A stretch of 64,000 bases of DNA from JBKHYJ01 sp046565505. GTDB taxonomy: Bacteria; Acidobacteriota; Blastocatellia; UBA7656. A program made the translations under genes and the position numbers. Where the stretch lies: NCBI GenBank assembly GCA_046565505.1, contig JBKHYJ010000034.1:8609-72608 (forward strand), read 5' to 3'. Of the stretch, positions 1 to 9,246 are shown in pieces. Below the pieces are notes generated by a model. It was not told the origin of the DNA and made no database searches. It saw only the letters and a list, made by a program, of their open reading frames with translations. Within the stretch, counting starts at the first letter, position 1. Each line of letters starts with the position of its first letter.

Positions 1-659
1 TCGCGCCGATCATACTGATCGCGCTCGAACACGACACCGGGACGATGCTCACGTTCGGGGCCATACTCGGCGCGTTCTACTTCCTCGGCGGCATGCGCAA
101 GGTGTTTCTGGCCGTCGGCGCGGTCGCGGTGGTCGTCGGCCTCATAGGCGTATACCCGCACCTGAAGGGCTATCAGAAGGAGCGCGTGGACGTGATCCTG
201 CACCCGGACAGGGCAGACCCGCGGGGGTACGCTTACCAGACCATTCAGTCGGTCGTGGCGGTCGGGTCCGGGGGCGTGCTCGGCAAGGGCATAGGCCACG
301 GCACGCAGGGCAAGCTGGGTTTCCTCCCATTCGCATGGACCGACTTTATAGCCGCGGTCATAGCCGAAGAGATGGGGCTCGTCGGCATCATCCTGATGAT
401 GGTCCTCTACCTCATATTCATCTGGCGGCTCATTTCGGTGGCTAAAGGGTCGCGCGACCGCGCAGGCGCGCTGATGATAATGGGATTCGTCGCCCTCATC
501 GCGTTTCACATATTATGCAACCTGGGCATGGTCGTGGCCCTCATGCCGATCATGGGCATACCCCTGCCGCTGATGAGCTCCGGGGGGACGGCCGTCATGG
601 CTATGTTCATAGGCGTAGGGCTCGCGCTCAGCGTGCGTATGAGAAGGTTCGTAAACTAG
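1..659 (+). CDS. rodA: RodA/FtsW-family peptidoglycan glycosyltransferase, 5' truncated by window
   Basis: The frame is open from base 3, so the start lies to the left; about 218 C-terminal residues are visible. SEDS proteins polymerise lipid II glycan strands in the inner membrane, RodA as partner of PBP2 in the elongasome. Visible hallmarks are the periplasmic loop running from YQKERV to GYAYQTIQS, the block GTQGKLGFLPF, and the C-terminal PLPLMSSGG motif followed by the last membrane helix. At least four membrane segments are seen. The YQ..R...L.P loop resembles RodA more than FtsW, but the missing N-terminal half leaves this a family call. The next gene begins right after the stop codon. 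Confidence 0.85.
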   Translation, partial: APIILIALEHDTGTMLTFGAILGAFYFLGGMRKVFLAVGAVAVVVGLIGVYPHLKGYQKERVDVILHPDRADPRGYAYQTIQSVVAVGSGGVLGKGIGHGTQGKLGFLPFAWTDFIAAVIAEEMGLVGIILMMVLYLIFIWRLISVAKGSRDRAGALMIMGFVALIAFHILCNLGMVVALMPIMGIPLPLMSSGGTAVMAMFIGVGLALSVRMRRFVN

Positions 660-701
660 TTGATGGCCGGCGGCGCCCCGCCCGCTTTCGACTGCCGACA
701 G

Positions 702-3590
702 ATGATGGATAATATTTCAAAATACCGAGCGGCGCTGGACTCGATTCTTCCCACGGTCGAAAAGCCCGCGCGCTATACCGGCGGCGAGTGGAACTCCGTC
801 CGCAAACCGCTTGACGCCGTTCACACGCGCGTCGCGCTCTGCTTCCCCGACACCTACGAGATAGGGATGAGCCACCTGGGCCTTAAAATACTCTACGGCC
901 TGCTCAATAAACACGAAGGGTGGGCCGCCGAGCGCGTCTACGCCCCCTGGCCGGACATGGAGGCTCGCCTGCGCGCGGGCGGCATCCCGCTGCTTTCGCT
1001 CGAGAGCTACACGCCGCTCTCCGACTTCGATGTCGTGGGCTTCTCGCTCCAGTACGAACTCACTTACACCAACGTTTTGACGATGCTGGACCTGGGCGGC
1101 ATACCCTTGCGCACGCGCGAGCGTTCGCTAGGCGACCCGCTCGTGATAGCGGGCGGCCCGACCGTCTACTCGTCCGAGCCCATAGCCGATTTCATCGACG
1201 TGTTCGTAATAGGCGATGGCGAGGAGGCGTTCCCCGAGCTGGTCTCGCGCTACGTAGAGCTGAGAGACTCCGACATGGATTTGACGCGCGCGCAGGTACT
1301 CAAAGAGCTGGCGCGCATCGAGGGCATGTACGTGCCCTCGCTGTACACGACTTCCGTAAGCCCGCACCACGGGCTGCTAGTGGTCGATAAGCCGGAGGAC
1401 CCGGACATCCCATTCCCTATCCGCCGCCGCGTGGTTAAGGATATTAATCAGTACCCGTTCCCATCCGACTCGCCCGTGCCGGCCATCGAAGCCGTGCATG
1501 ACCGCATGGCGATAGAGATCGCGCGCGGCTGCGTCGATGGGTGCCGGTTCTGCCAGGCGGGCACCATATACCGCCCCGTCCGCGAGCGCGACCCGAAACA
1601 GATCGTTGATACGCTGATCGATGGGATAGAGAAGGGCGGATACGACGAGACGAGCCTCACGTCGCTCTCCACCGCGGACTACACCTGCCTTGAGCCGCTG
1701 GTGAAGATGCTCGGCGCGGAGCTCGAGCGGCGCAAGGTGAGCTTTTCGGTGTCGTCGCTCAGGGCGTCCGGCGTCACGGAGTCGCTCGCGCGTGAGATCG
1801 CGCGCGTGCGCAAGACGGGGTTTACGATCGCGCCCGAGGCGGGGACTCAGCGCATGCGCGACGTGATAAACAAGAACATCACGGAGCAGGACGTGATGAA
1901 TTCTTGCGCCGTCGCCTTCGAGGAAGGGTGGTCCGCCATGAAGATGTATTTCATGATAGGGCTGCCGACCGAAACAGATGATGACGTGCGGGGGATAGCG
2001 GAGCTGGGCCGTCAGGTGCGCGAGCTCGGCAAGGCGAAGTTCAACAAGGCGGTGAAGGTCACCTGTTCGGCCTCCTACTTCGTGCCGAAGCCGCACACTC
2101 CGTTCCAGTGGTGCGAGCAGGAAGGCATAGAGTCGATCAAGCGCAAGCAGCGGACTCTCAAAGAGCTCGGCCGCAAGTACCGCATCGACGTAAAGGTGCA
2201 CCACGCGGAGACCTCCCTGCTCGAAGGCGTCATATCGCGCGGCGACCGCAACCTGTCCAAGGTCATCGAGCGCGCGTGGAGGATGGGCTGCCGGTTCGAC
2301 GGGTGGACGGAGCATTTCGACTTCGACAAATGGATGCGGGCCTTCGACGAGGAAGGCGTGCGGGTAGAGCCTTACTTGAAAGAGTTCCCCGTCAGGGAAT
2401 TCGACAAGCCGGGGGCGCCGCTCGTCCAGCTTATGTGGGACCACCTCGACACGCTCGTGAAGCGGGACTTCAACGCGCGCGAGTACACGAAGGGGATCAA
2501 GGCCAAAATTTCTCCGCCATGCGAGCTCCCCGTCGAAGTGATCGATGGCCGCCCGACCGCCATCGCCCCCTCGCATGAAGACTTCGAGCGCGTGGCCTCG
2601 CGCCCCCTGCTTTGTTACGCCTGCGGCCTTGAGTGCGACCTGACGCTGTCGCGCGAGCACCTCATGCAGGCCCGCGCGATGCACGGCGAGGTCCGCACTT
2701 ACGAGCAGCGCGTGGCGTCGGCGCGCGAAGAGATAGCCCGCCCGCTGGTCCAGCTTTCTTCGGGGCCACCCGGCGGCGAGGCCTCGGCGCAGGGCGTCGG
2801 CCCGCGGCCCCCCGCGCTCGTCTTCCGTTATCGCGCCACGTTCGCGAAGGGCGAAGAGGTGAAGTACCTCTCACACCTCGACCTGACGAGGGCGTTGCCG
2901 CGCGCCTTCCGGCGGGCGAAGATCAGCCTCGGCTACAGCCAGGGCTTTCACCCGATGCCGCTCATTCAGTATGGCCCGGCGCTTGGCGTGGGCACGGTGG
3001 GCGAGAACGAGTTGCTGGATTTCGATTCGCGTGAAGAGCTTCGGGAGCGCGACTTCCTTGACCGCATCAACGCGGCCTTGCCCACGGGGCTGCGCTTCAA
3101 GCGGCTCGAAGCGCTGCCTGTGGGCGCGCAGGCGCTCATCAAGGTGGTCAACCGCGCGGAGTACTCGGCCGCGCTCGACGCGCCTCAGATAGAGGCGGCG
3201 GTGGGCAGGCTGAGGGTCGAAAGGTCGGATTTGTCTGGCATGGATGAGTACGAGATTCATCACCGGCTCGCCGGTGACTTTATGGCGCGCGAGTCGTGCA
3301 TCGTAGAGCGCGCCCGCAAAGACAAACGTCAGAAGGTGGATGTGCGCCGGTATACTAAGCGTTTGAGCTTCGACGCCCGCGGCCTGACCCTCAACGTGGT
3401 CACGGAGGTTTCGCCGAACGGGGGCGTCAAGCCCGTAGAGGTTTTGGCCGCGATTTATGGCCTGTCCGACGAGGAGAAGGTTTCGCTCGGCTCGCGAGTC
3501 CGGCGATTGCGACTGTACCTGGAAGATGACGCCGGCAGCCCGGCGCAGGCCGCCCGGGAAGTCGTCGCCGCCGGCGTGAGCGGGCAATGA
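702..3590 (+). CDS. TIGR03960-type B12-binding radical SAM protein fused to DUF2344 domain
   Basis: About 962 residues. The N-terminal part is the B12-binding-like and radical SAM region with the Cx3Cx2C cluster motif in RGCVDGCRFCQAG; the last ~240 residues, from about YRATFAKGEEVKYLSHLD, are a DUF2344/TIGR03936 domain. In many bacteria these are two proteins or one fusion next to the RNase E/G gene, as here. The reaction is not known to me; a role in RNA or ribosome-associated modification is only inferred from the neighbourhood. An earlier in-frame TTG (660) and ATG (663) abut the rodA stop, but the family normally begins close to the KYRAALDSILP segment, so ATG 702 or 705 is preferred; neither has a good ribosome binding site. 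Confidence 0.85.
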   Translation: MMDNISKYRAALDSILPTVEKPARYTGGEWNSVRKPLDAVHTRVALCFPDTYEIGMSHLGLKILYGLLNKHEGWAAERVYAPWPDMEARLRAGGIPLLSLESYTPLSDFDVVGFSLQYELTYTNVLTMLDLGGIPLRTRERSLGDPLVIAGGPTVYSSEPIADFIDVFVIGDGEEAFPELVSRYVELRDSDMDLTRAQVLKELARIEGMYVPSLYTTSVSPHHGLLVVDKPEDPDIPFPIRRRVVKDINQYPFPSDSPVPAIEAVHDRMAIEIARGCVDGCRFCQAGTIYRPVRERDPKQIVDTLIDGIEKGGYDETSLTSLSTADYTCLEPLVKMLGAELERRKVSFSVSSLRASGVTESLAREIARVRKTGFTIAPEAGTQRMRDVINKNITEQDVMNSCAVAFEEGWSAMKMYFMIGLPTETDDDVRGIAELGRQVRELGKAKFNKAVKVTCSASYFVPKPHTPFQWCEQEGIESIKRKQRTLKELGRKYRIDVKVHHAETSLLEGVISRGDRNLSKVIERAWRMGCRFDGWTEHFDFDKWMRAFDEEGVRVEPYLKEFPVREFDKPGAPLVQLMWDHLDTLVKRDFNAREYTKGIKAKISPPCELPVEVIDGRPTAIAPSHEDFERVASRPLLCYACGLECDLTLSREHLMQARAMHGEVRTYEQRVASAREEIARPLVQLSSGPPGGEASAQGVGPRPPALVFRYRATFAKGEEVKYLSHLDLTRALPRAFRRAKISLGYSQGFHPMPLIQYGPALGVGTVGENELLDFDSREELRERDFLDRINAALPTGLRFKRLEALPVGAQALIKVVNRAEYSAALDAPQIEAAVGRLRVERSDLSGMDEYEIHHRLAGDFMARESCIVERARKDKRQKVDVRRYTKRLSFDARGLTLNVVTEVSPNGGVKPVEVLAAIYGLSDEEKVSLGSRVRRLRLYLEDDAGSPAQAAREVVAAGVSGQ

Positions 3591-4070
3591 GAATCGTGGC
3601 AGGCGGCGGGCGAAAGGCGAAACGAGATTTTGCCGCCCGCAACCCGCCGCCTGTCACCCATCACTGTATTTAAGGTTTGTGCTTTTAAGCGGCACGGCAA
3701 GTTTTGACATCAGCCCCGTCGCGGCGTGAGGTTATCCGCCGGCCCGAATCTGCATGGGCGGGGCGACACGCAGTCGTTTAAAGCGGGTCGGCAAGGTTGC
3801 GGACCTAAGCGCGGTTAGTCTTTGCGCTCGCGTGCGGTCGCGGGCGACATACTCGCTTAATCGGTTTTGAATTTTGATTCTTTCATTTGAGTTACGAGAG
3901 GGATTCCTGCTTAAACTCAGAGCTTGAGAACTCAAAAATCTGCCTCCCCGCTTCCGCCGACTCTGCGATGTGAGATTGCGCCAGGATTTTTTCGCCGAGG
4001 GCGACGAATCTGCCCGGAGCAGCCTTCCTAACTTGCCCGCCTGCCCGCACGACCCACACTAGGAGAACTC
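3591..4070. other. Non-coding leader of the RNase E/G gene with an 11-bp inverted repeat
   Basis: This 480-base gap holds no convincing gene. Near its left end a perfect inverted repeat (3600-3610 with 3643-3653, CAGGCGGCGGG and its complement) can form a hairpin just behind the radical SAM stop codon; it is not followed by a U tract. The rest is A+T-richer than the surrounding genes, which fits a promoter and long 5' leader for the ribonuclease gene. RNase E-type genes often control their own mRNA through the leader, so a structured UTR is plausible, but I see no decisive promoter. Confidence 0.5.
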
Positions 4071-7000
4071 ATGGCAAAAGAATTAATCATCAGCGCGAAC
4101 GTACACGAAAAGAAGGTCGCCATAATAGAAGATGGCCTGGTGACCGAGTTCTACGTGGAGCGCAGGGACGAGAATCAAGGCGTGGTCGGAAACCTTTACA
4201 AGGGCCGCGTGATGAAGGTGCTGCCCGGCATGCAGTCGGCGTTCGTCGACATAGGGCTTGACCGCGATGCCTTCCTCTACGTCTCTGACTTCACGGAATT
4301 CATGGAAGAAGAGGATGAGATTGATTTTCGCGACCCGGCCGAGGACCCTCGCCCGCAGGCCCGCGCGGAAGATCGGCCCAGGCGCGGCGACAGGCCGAGG
4401 CCTGAGGCCGCCGCCCGGCCCGCGCGGACCCCCGGGCGCCGCGAAGCGGCTCCGCGGGATGAGGAGATTTCAGCCGAGGAAGAGATTTCAAGAGACGAAT
4501 ACACCTCCGATGACTCGCCCGTTTCCATCGAAGACGCCGTCGAACAGTTGGCCGAGATCGCCGACGAGAGCGTGATACCGCCGCCCCCGACCGAGGACGA
4601 GATTGAAAGGGCCGAGCCCCGGCCTGAGCTTGCCGAAGCGCGCGTCGCGCCCATAGAGGAATTCAACGTCGAGCGCATAACAGATGAGCCGCCCGCGTCC
4701 GCGGAGGCTGCCCCGGCGTCGGCCGAAGACGCATACGCAGTGAGTACGGAAGTCTTCGCCAGGGCCGTCGAGGCGGAGGAGGCCGAAGTCGAAACGCCCA
4801 GGCGCGGCCGCTCGCGTAAGAAGGGCGCCGACGCCAAGGCGGACAAGCCTGAGCCGAGGGGCCGCAAGAAAGCCGCCAAGGCCGAAGATACGCCCGACGA
4901 TAAGGCCGCTACAAAACCCGGCTCGCGAAGGGGCGCGGGTAAGGGCGCGGCTAAGCGCACGTCGCGAAAGCGCGGCGCGGAGGCTGAGTCCGATTCAGAG
5001 ACGGCCGCTCTTTCTGATGAGGAGTTTCAGCGGGTCACGGATGAGGACCTCGCGATCGACGCGGGCGATCTGCTCAAAGACGCGATACTTCAGGAGAAGA
5101 TCACCGAACAGGTCCACAACGCCGAGTACAGCACGGCCCCCTTCCAGCCCGCGCCCGAACCTGAATGGCGCGTCGGCAGCTTCCGCTCGCAGGTCGAAGG
5201 CGGTTCCGACTTCCAGCGTGTGGTGGATGAGGCCGCCGAACATTCGCAGGCGCGGGACATCGCAGACTCGTCTTACGACGCGGGGCGCGGGCCGGAAGAA
5301 TCACCCGCGGCCGGCTATGACGATTCTTCCGTCTCCCCATTCCGTCATATTTCCGACGCGCTGCCGGCCGCGCTACGCGGCGGCATGGAGTCAGGGGGCG
5401 CGGGCGAGATAAGCGAGGTGAGCGGCATAGCCGCCTCCGGCGAGCAGGCGCGGGGCGACTCAGCCGAAGCCTCTTCTCCGGCCGAAGAACCCTCTCAGGG
5501 CGGCGAAGAGACGACCGACGAGGACAGGGAAGCCGAGGTGAGGGACCGCGGCGGCCGCGCGGAGTTCGCAATCCGCCGGGGCGGGCGCGGCCGTCGTGGC
5601 CGCCGTCCGGGCCAATCCGGGGGCGGCCCCGCGTCCGGGCCGGATAGGGAAGGGGGCGACGCGGCGACTGCCCTCATGGACGCCGATGAGAATACGGTCG
5701 AAGGGGACGGCGCGGACGAGGCCGGACGGACGGAAGAGTCTCGGATTAATGACGCGCGCGCCGGCGAGCCTCGGGGCGGTGAGCCTCGCGGGGGTGAGTC
5801 TCGCGGCGGCGACCCGCGCCCTGTCGAATCGCGGGCCGGCGACGCGCGGTCGGGCGGGCCTCGCCATCAAGATTCTCGATACGACCGGAGGCCCGATGGG
5901 CAGCGCAGACCTGATGATCGAAGGCCCGACGGGCAGCGCAGGCCCGACGGCCCTCCGCGCCGGCCCGAGCGCAGTTTCCCCCCGACGATCAGCGAGCTTC
6001 TGCATGAAGGGCAGGAGATACTGGTTCAGATTGCCAAAGAGCCTATAGCGAAGAAGGGCGCTCGCATAACGTCTCACATCGCGCTGCCCGGACGCCTGCT
6101 CGTTTACATGCCCACGGTCAATCATGTCGGCGTGTCGCGCAAGATACCCAACGACCAGGAGCGAATTCGGCTGAAGCGCATAGTGACTTCGCTCCGCGAG
6201 CGCGAAGGCGGGACGGGCGGCTTCATCGCTCGCACTGCCTGCGCGGGCCACACGGAGCAGGAGCTTCAAGACGACATGCGCTACCTGCTCCGCACCTGGG
6301 CCGACGTCAGGAAGAAAGCCGACCGCGTAAAGGCTCCCGCGATGGTCCACCAGGACCTCGACCTCGTGCAGCGAATACTCCGAGACCAGTTGGCCGAAGA
6401 CTTCACGGCCATCCGAATTGATAACGAAGTCGAGTACGCGCGCATAGTCGAGTTCGTCAACCGCGTTCAGCCCAAGCTCGTCAAGCGCGTGAAGCTGTAC
6501 GTCGGCAACCAGCCTATTTTTGAAAAGTACGCCATCCAGCCCGAGATAGATAAGGCCGTGCGGCCGCGCGTGTGGCTGAAATCGGGCGGCTACATCGTCA
6601 TCAATCAGACCGAGGCCCTCGTGGCGATTGACGTGAACACGGGGAAATTCGTCGGCAAGTCCGACAAGCTGGAAGACACCATCACGCGGACGAACCTCGA
6701 AGCCGCGAAAGAGATCGTGCGGCAGATACGCCTGCGCGACCTGGGCGGCATCATCGTGTTGGACTTGATCGACATGGAGGAGCGCAAGAACCGCCAACGG
6801 GTGATGGCGGCGCTTCAGCAGGAGCTACAGACGGATCGCGCGCCGTCGAAGATTCTTTCGATCAACGACTTCGGCCTTGTCGCGATCACGCGCAAGCGCG
6901 TCAAGCAGTCGCTAGAGCGCACGCTGTGCTCGCCATGCCCATACTGCCAGGGGGCGGGCATGGTGAAGTCTGCCCAGACCATGTGCTTCGAGATTTTGGA

Positions 7001-7196
7001 GCAAGCCAAGGCGATGTCGAAGGAAGTTAACGGCAGCAGCGACGTGATGTTGAGGGTCTCGCCGCACGTGGCCGAGGCGTTCCGGTCATCGGAGCGCGAG
7101 GTGCTCGAAGAGATAGAGGCGTACTTCGGGACCCCCGTGACCCTTGAGGCCGACCCGAACCTTCACCAGGAACAGTACGACTTCGCGGTGATGTAG
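4071..7196 (+). CDS. rng: RNase E/G-family endoribonuclease with ~550-residue insert in the S1 domain
   Basis: The enzyme cleaves single-stranded RNA 5'-end-dependently and drives mRNA decay and rRNA maturation. The start has a good AGGAG five bases upstream. Residues 1-81 give the first half of the S1 domain (GNLYKGRV, MQSAFVDIGL); residues about 82-632 are a low-complexity insert rich in E, A, R, P and G; the S1 fold resumes near residue 638 (PTISELLHEGQEILVQ). The DNase I-like domain keeps both metal-binding aspartates (D854 in AIDVNTG, D898 in VLDLIDM) and the Zn-link CPYC motif at 956-959. The insert ends in Arg-rich repeats (PRGGE, RRPDGQ). The total of 1041 residues is about twice a plain RNase G, and no long C-terminal tail follows the core, so the disordered scaffold seems to sit inside S1. 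The gene symbol is by family; rne is equally possible. Confidence 0.92.
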   Translation: MAKELIISANVHEKKVAIIEDGLVTEFYVERRDENQGVVGNLYKGRVMKVLPGMQSAFVDIGLDRDAFLYVSDFTEFMEEEDEIDFRDPAEDPRPQARAEDRPRRGDRPRPEAAARPARTPGRREAAPRDEEISAEEEISRDEYTSDDSPVSIEDAVEQLAEIADESVIPPPPTEDEIERAEPRPELAEARVAPIEEFNVERITDEPPASAEAAPASAEDAYAVSTEVFARAVEAEEAEVETPRRGRSRKKGADAKADKPEPRGRKKAAKAEDTPDDKAATKPGSRRGAGKGAAKRTSRKRGAEAESDSETAALSDEEFQRVTDEDLAIDAGDLLKDAILQEKITEQVHNAEYSTAPFQPAPEPEWRVGSFRSQVEGGSDFQRVVDEAAEHSQARDIADSSYDAGRGPEESPAAGYDDSSVSPFRHISDALPAALRGGMESGGAGEISEVSGIAASGEQARGDSAEASSPAEEPSQGGEETTDEDREAEVRDRGGRAEFAIRRGGRGRRGRRPGQSGGGPASGPDREGGDAATALMDADENTVEGDGADEAGRTEESRINDARAGEPRGGEPRGGESRGGDPRPVESRAGDARSGGPRHQDSRYDRRPDGQRRPDDRRPDGQRRPDGPPRRPERSFPPTISELLHEGQEILVQIAKEPIAKKGARITSHIALPGRLLVYMPTVNHVGVSRKIPNDQERIRLKRIVTSLREREGGTGGFIARTACAGHTEQELQDDMRYLLRTWADVRKKADRVKAPAMVHQDLDLVQRILRDQLAEDFTAIRIDNEVEYARIVEFVNRVQPKLVKRVKLYVGNQPIFEKYAIQPEIDKAVRPRVWLKSGGYIVINQTEALVAIDVNTGKFVGKSDKLEDTITRTNLEAAKEIVRQIRLRDLGGIIVLDLIDMEERKNRQRVMAALQQELQTDRAPSKILSINDFGLVAITRKRVKQSLERTLCSPCPYCQGAGMVKSAQTMCFEILEQAKAMSKEVNGSSDVMLRVSPHVAEAFRSSEREVLEEIEAYFGTPVTLEADPNLHQEQYDFAVM

Positions 7197-7240
7197 CGAC
7201 CGGCCTTCGTCACGGGCGTAGAAAATATTGCCCGCGAGCC

Positions 7241-7288
7241 GCCCCGCCCGCGCGTCACGGATTAACAGCAGCGACGCGCGGGCGGGGC
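7241..7288. terminator. 16-bp GC hairpin between convergent genes
   Basis: A perfect 16-bp inverted repeat (7241-7256 with 7273-7288) with a 16-base loop lies between the stop codons of the ribonuclease gene and the convergent M61 peptidase gene. It has no U tract on either side, so it is not a textbook intrinsic terminator, but its placement fits a bidirectional transcription end or 3' RNA stabiliser. Confidence 0.55.
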
Positions 7289-7355
7289 CGGCCGGGGTAA
7301 CTCGGCGGAACGCGATGGCAGTTCTGCCTGGGAAGAGAATTCAGTTAAGGCAGAA

Positions 7356-9173
7356 TCACTTATTCACCCTCAACCAGCTTTCGCGGATCTTCATCTGTTC
7401 GGGAGTCGGGTTGGGCGTCTCTGTGATCTTGTAGCCCGCCTGTTCGTGCCCGGTGACCTGCATTTCGAGCGTCTTCTTTTCGCCGCCGCGCGTGACGACT
7501 ACTTTGACGCTCTGGCCCATCTTCTGGACGAGGTGTTGGTACACCGCGCCGAAGCCCCGCCGCACCTCCACGTCATCGAACGACACGAGCACGTCACCCG
7601 CGCGGAGGCCGGCCGCCATGGCGCTGGTGCCGGGGTAGACCCGCGTGACCTCGATGTCGCCGCCCGCCCCGACCGTCGCTTCGAGGCCCATCTCGGGCTC
7701 GCGCGAAGTCGTCCGCTCCGCCTTATAGCCCGCGTACCCCAAAATCGTGTCATACGGCGGCACTTCGACGCCCCACACGTAGCGCCGGTAAAAATCGCCA
7801 TAGTCGCGCTTCGTAAGGTTGTTGATGATCGCGATCATGTCCGCCGTGGAGAAGCCCTTGCCCTTCTGGTAATAGTCGCGGTAGAGCGCCCGCATCACGT
7901 CGTCGAGCCCCGACCTGCCCCCCGTGTCGTGGAGTATGGATAGGTCCAGCAGCGCGCCCAGATTCTGGCCCTGCGTGTAGTACGATATGCCGAACGCCAC
8001 GGGCGTATCGTAGCCGAGCCATGTCGATGATGAGGCATTCGCGGGCGATATGTACTTGCGCGCCTCGTTGCCCTCGACGCCGCTGATCGCGCCCTCAACG
8101 GCTTCAAGGAACTGAGCGCGGGTGTGCAGCCCGGCGCGGTACAGCGCGATGGCCCCGTAGTAATTCGTGAAGCCTTCCGAGACCCACAGCAGCGGCGTCT
8201 CGTTCTCGCGAGAGTAATCGTACGGCCACATCTCCGCGGGGCGTATTCGCTTGACGTTCCAGAGGTGGAAGAACTCATGCGAGGCGGTCCCGATTATCAT
8301 GTCCGGCGTAGCCGCCTCGGCCGGCGGGGCGAATGCGACATGCGAGTTCAGGTGCTCGAGCGCGCCCCCGGCATTCGACTCGGGCCGCAGGAAAAAATAG
8401 AAGTACACGTACTTCTCGTAAGGCAGCCCGCCGAAAATGGCGCTCTGCGAGCGGGCCGTCTTCGCCAACAGCTCCGTGAATTTTTCGGCCTTCTCCTTAG
8501 CGAATTTTCCCGCCGGCGTCGCCAGGAAGTAGTGGGGCTTGCCCTCGACTTCAAACTTCGTCACGTCGAAATTGCCCATCTGCGTCGGCGCATCCACGAG
8601 CGTATCGTAATCCGGGGCGGTGAAAGTCTTCGGGTCCGCGGTCTCTTTGAGCGCGGAGACGATCTTCCACCCGGCGGGGACCTCGAACCGCACGGCGCTC
8701 GGGCTGTCGCGGTGGCCCTCGGCCATCATGAACAACTCTATGCCGGTGAAGAATGCGTAATCGTTCGTGATCTTCGCCTGATTCAGCGCGAGTATATCCG
8801 CCCTGTAATCGAAATCGACCTTGATCCGGTCGAGCCCCTTCGTTTCGACCCGCCACGTCTGCTTGCGCGGCATCGTGTAGAGCAGGCGCTCGCCCTTCGC
8901 GTCCGTGATCGTCAGTCGCAGGATGTTCTTGGCGTAGTTTTCGACCGTGTACCACCCGGGGGTCCAGGTCGGGAGCGAGATGTCCAGGCGCGGCTCCTTG
9001 ATATTTTTCACGTCGGCGGTGACATGGAAAAGCTGCCTTTCCAAATCGGCCACCGTGACGGTGTAATCTACGCGGAACCCGCCCGGCTGGCCCTGCACGT
9101 AAGGCGCGGCCGACAGCATCAGCCAGGTCGCCAGGAAGAGAATCATCGCGCGTGTTTTTTTTCGTCCCGTCAT
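7356..9173 (-). CDS. M61-family glycyl aminopeptidase with PDZ domain
   Basis: A secreted or periplasmic zinc peptidase of 605 residues. An N-terminal signal peptide (ILFLATWLMLSAAPYVQG) is followed by the M61 N-terminal beta domain, the catalytic motif HEFFH (H299, E300, H303) in a segment ending LWNVKRIRP, and a downstream WVSEGFTNYYG carrying the third ligand glutamate. A PDZ domain near residues 490-575 (AGLRAGDVLVSFDDVEV) precedes a short tail. M61 enzymes remove N-terminal residues, preferring Gly/Ala. The gene stands alone, convergent with the ribonuclease gene. A second ATG nine codons in would give a shorter signal peptide; the first is kept because a GAGG lies about 12 bases upstream. 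Confidence 0.9.
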   Translation of the reverse strand: MTGRKKTRAMILFLATWLMLSAAPYVQGQPGGFRVDYTVTVADLERQLFHVTADVKNIKEPRLDISLPTWTPGWYTVENYAKNILRLTITDAKGERLLYTMPRKQTWRVETKGLDRIKVDFDYRADILALNQAKITNDYAFFTGIELFMMAEGHRDSPSAVRFEVPAGWKIVSALKETADPKTFTAPDYDTLVDAPTQMGNFDVTKFEVEGKPHYFLATPAGKFAKEKAEKFTELLAKTARSQSAIFGGLPYEKYVYFYFFLRPESNAGGALEHLNSHVAFAPPAEAATPDMIIGTASHEFFHLWNVKRIRPAEMWPYDYSRENETPLLWVSEGFTNYYGAIALYRAGLHTRAQFLEAVEGAISGVEGNEARKYISPANASSSTWLGYDTPVAFGISYYTQGQNLGALLDLSILHDTGGRSGLDDVMRALYRDYYQKGKGFSTADMIAIINNLTKRDYGDFYRRYVWGVEVPPYDTILGYAGYKAERTTSREPEMGLEATVGAGGDIEVTRVYPGTSAMAAGLRAGDVLVSFDDVEVRRGFGAVYQHLVQKMGQSVKVVVTRGGEKKTLEMQVTGHEQAGYKITETPNPTPEQMKIRESWLRVNK

Positions 9174-9246
9174 TTTTTAACCAACCTCAGTTTGAAATGA
9201 GCGATGGGCATGAATAGTAAGGAGACGGCCCACCCCGCTTCGCCGC

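Noticed and set aside
1377..2684. Long open frame opposite the radical SAM gene
   Set aside because: It is antisense to a clear protein, has no ribosome binding site and is Arg/His/Leu-rich, as expected from high-G+C codon bias on the opposite strand. The same applies to 5460-6797 (-), 8124-9200 (+), 20504-22177 (+), 33520-34401 (+), 44239-45231 (-), 45256-46368 (-) and 49584-50759 (+).
5755..5965. CRISPR-like or non-coding repeat array
   Set aside because: The repeats are short, in frame and encode Arg/Gly/Pro-rich protein within the ribonuclease; there are no spacers.
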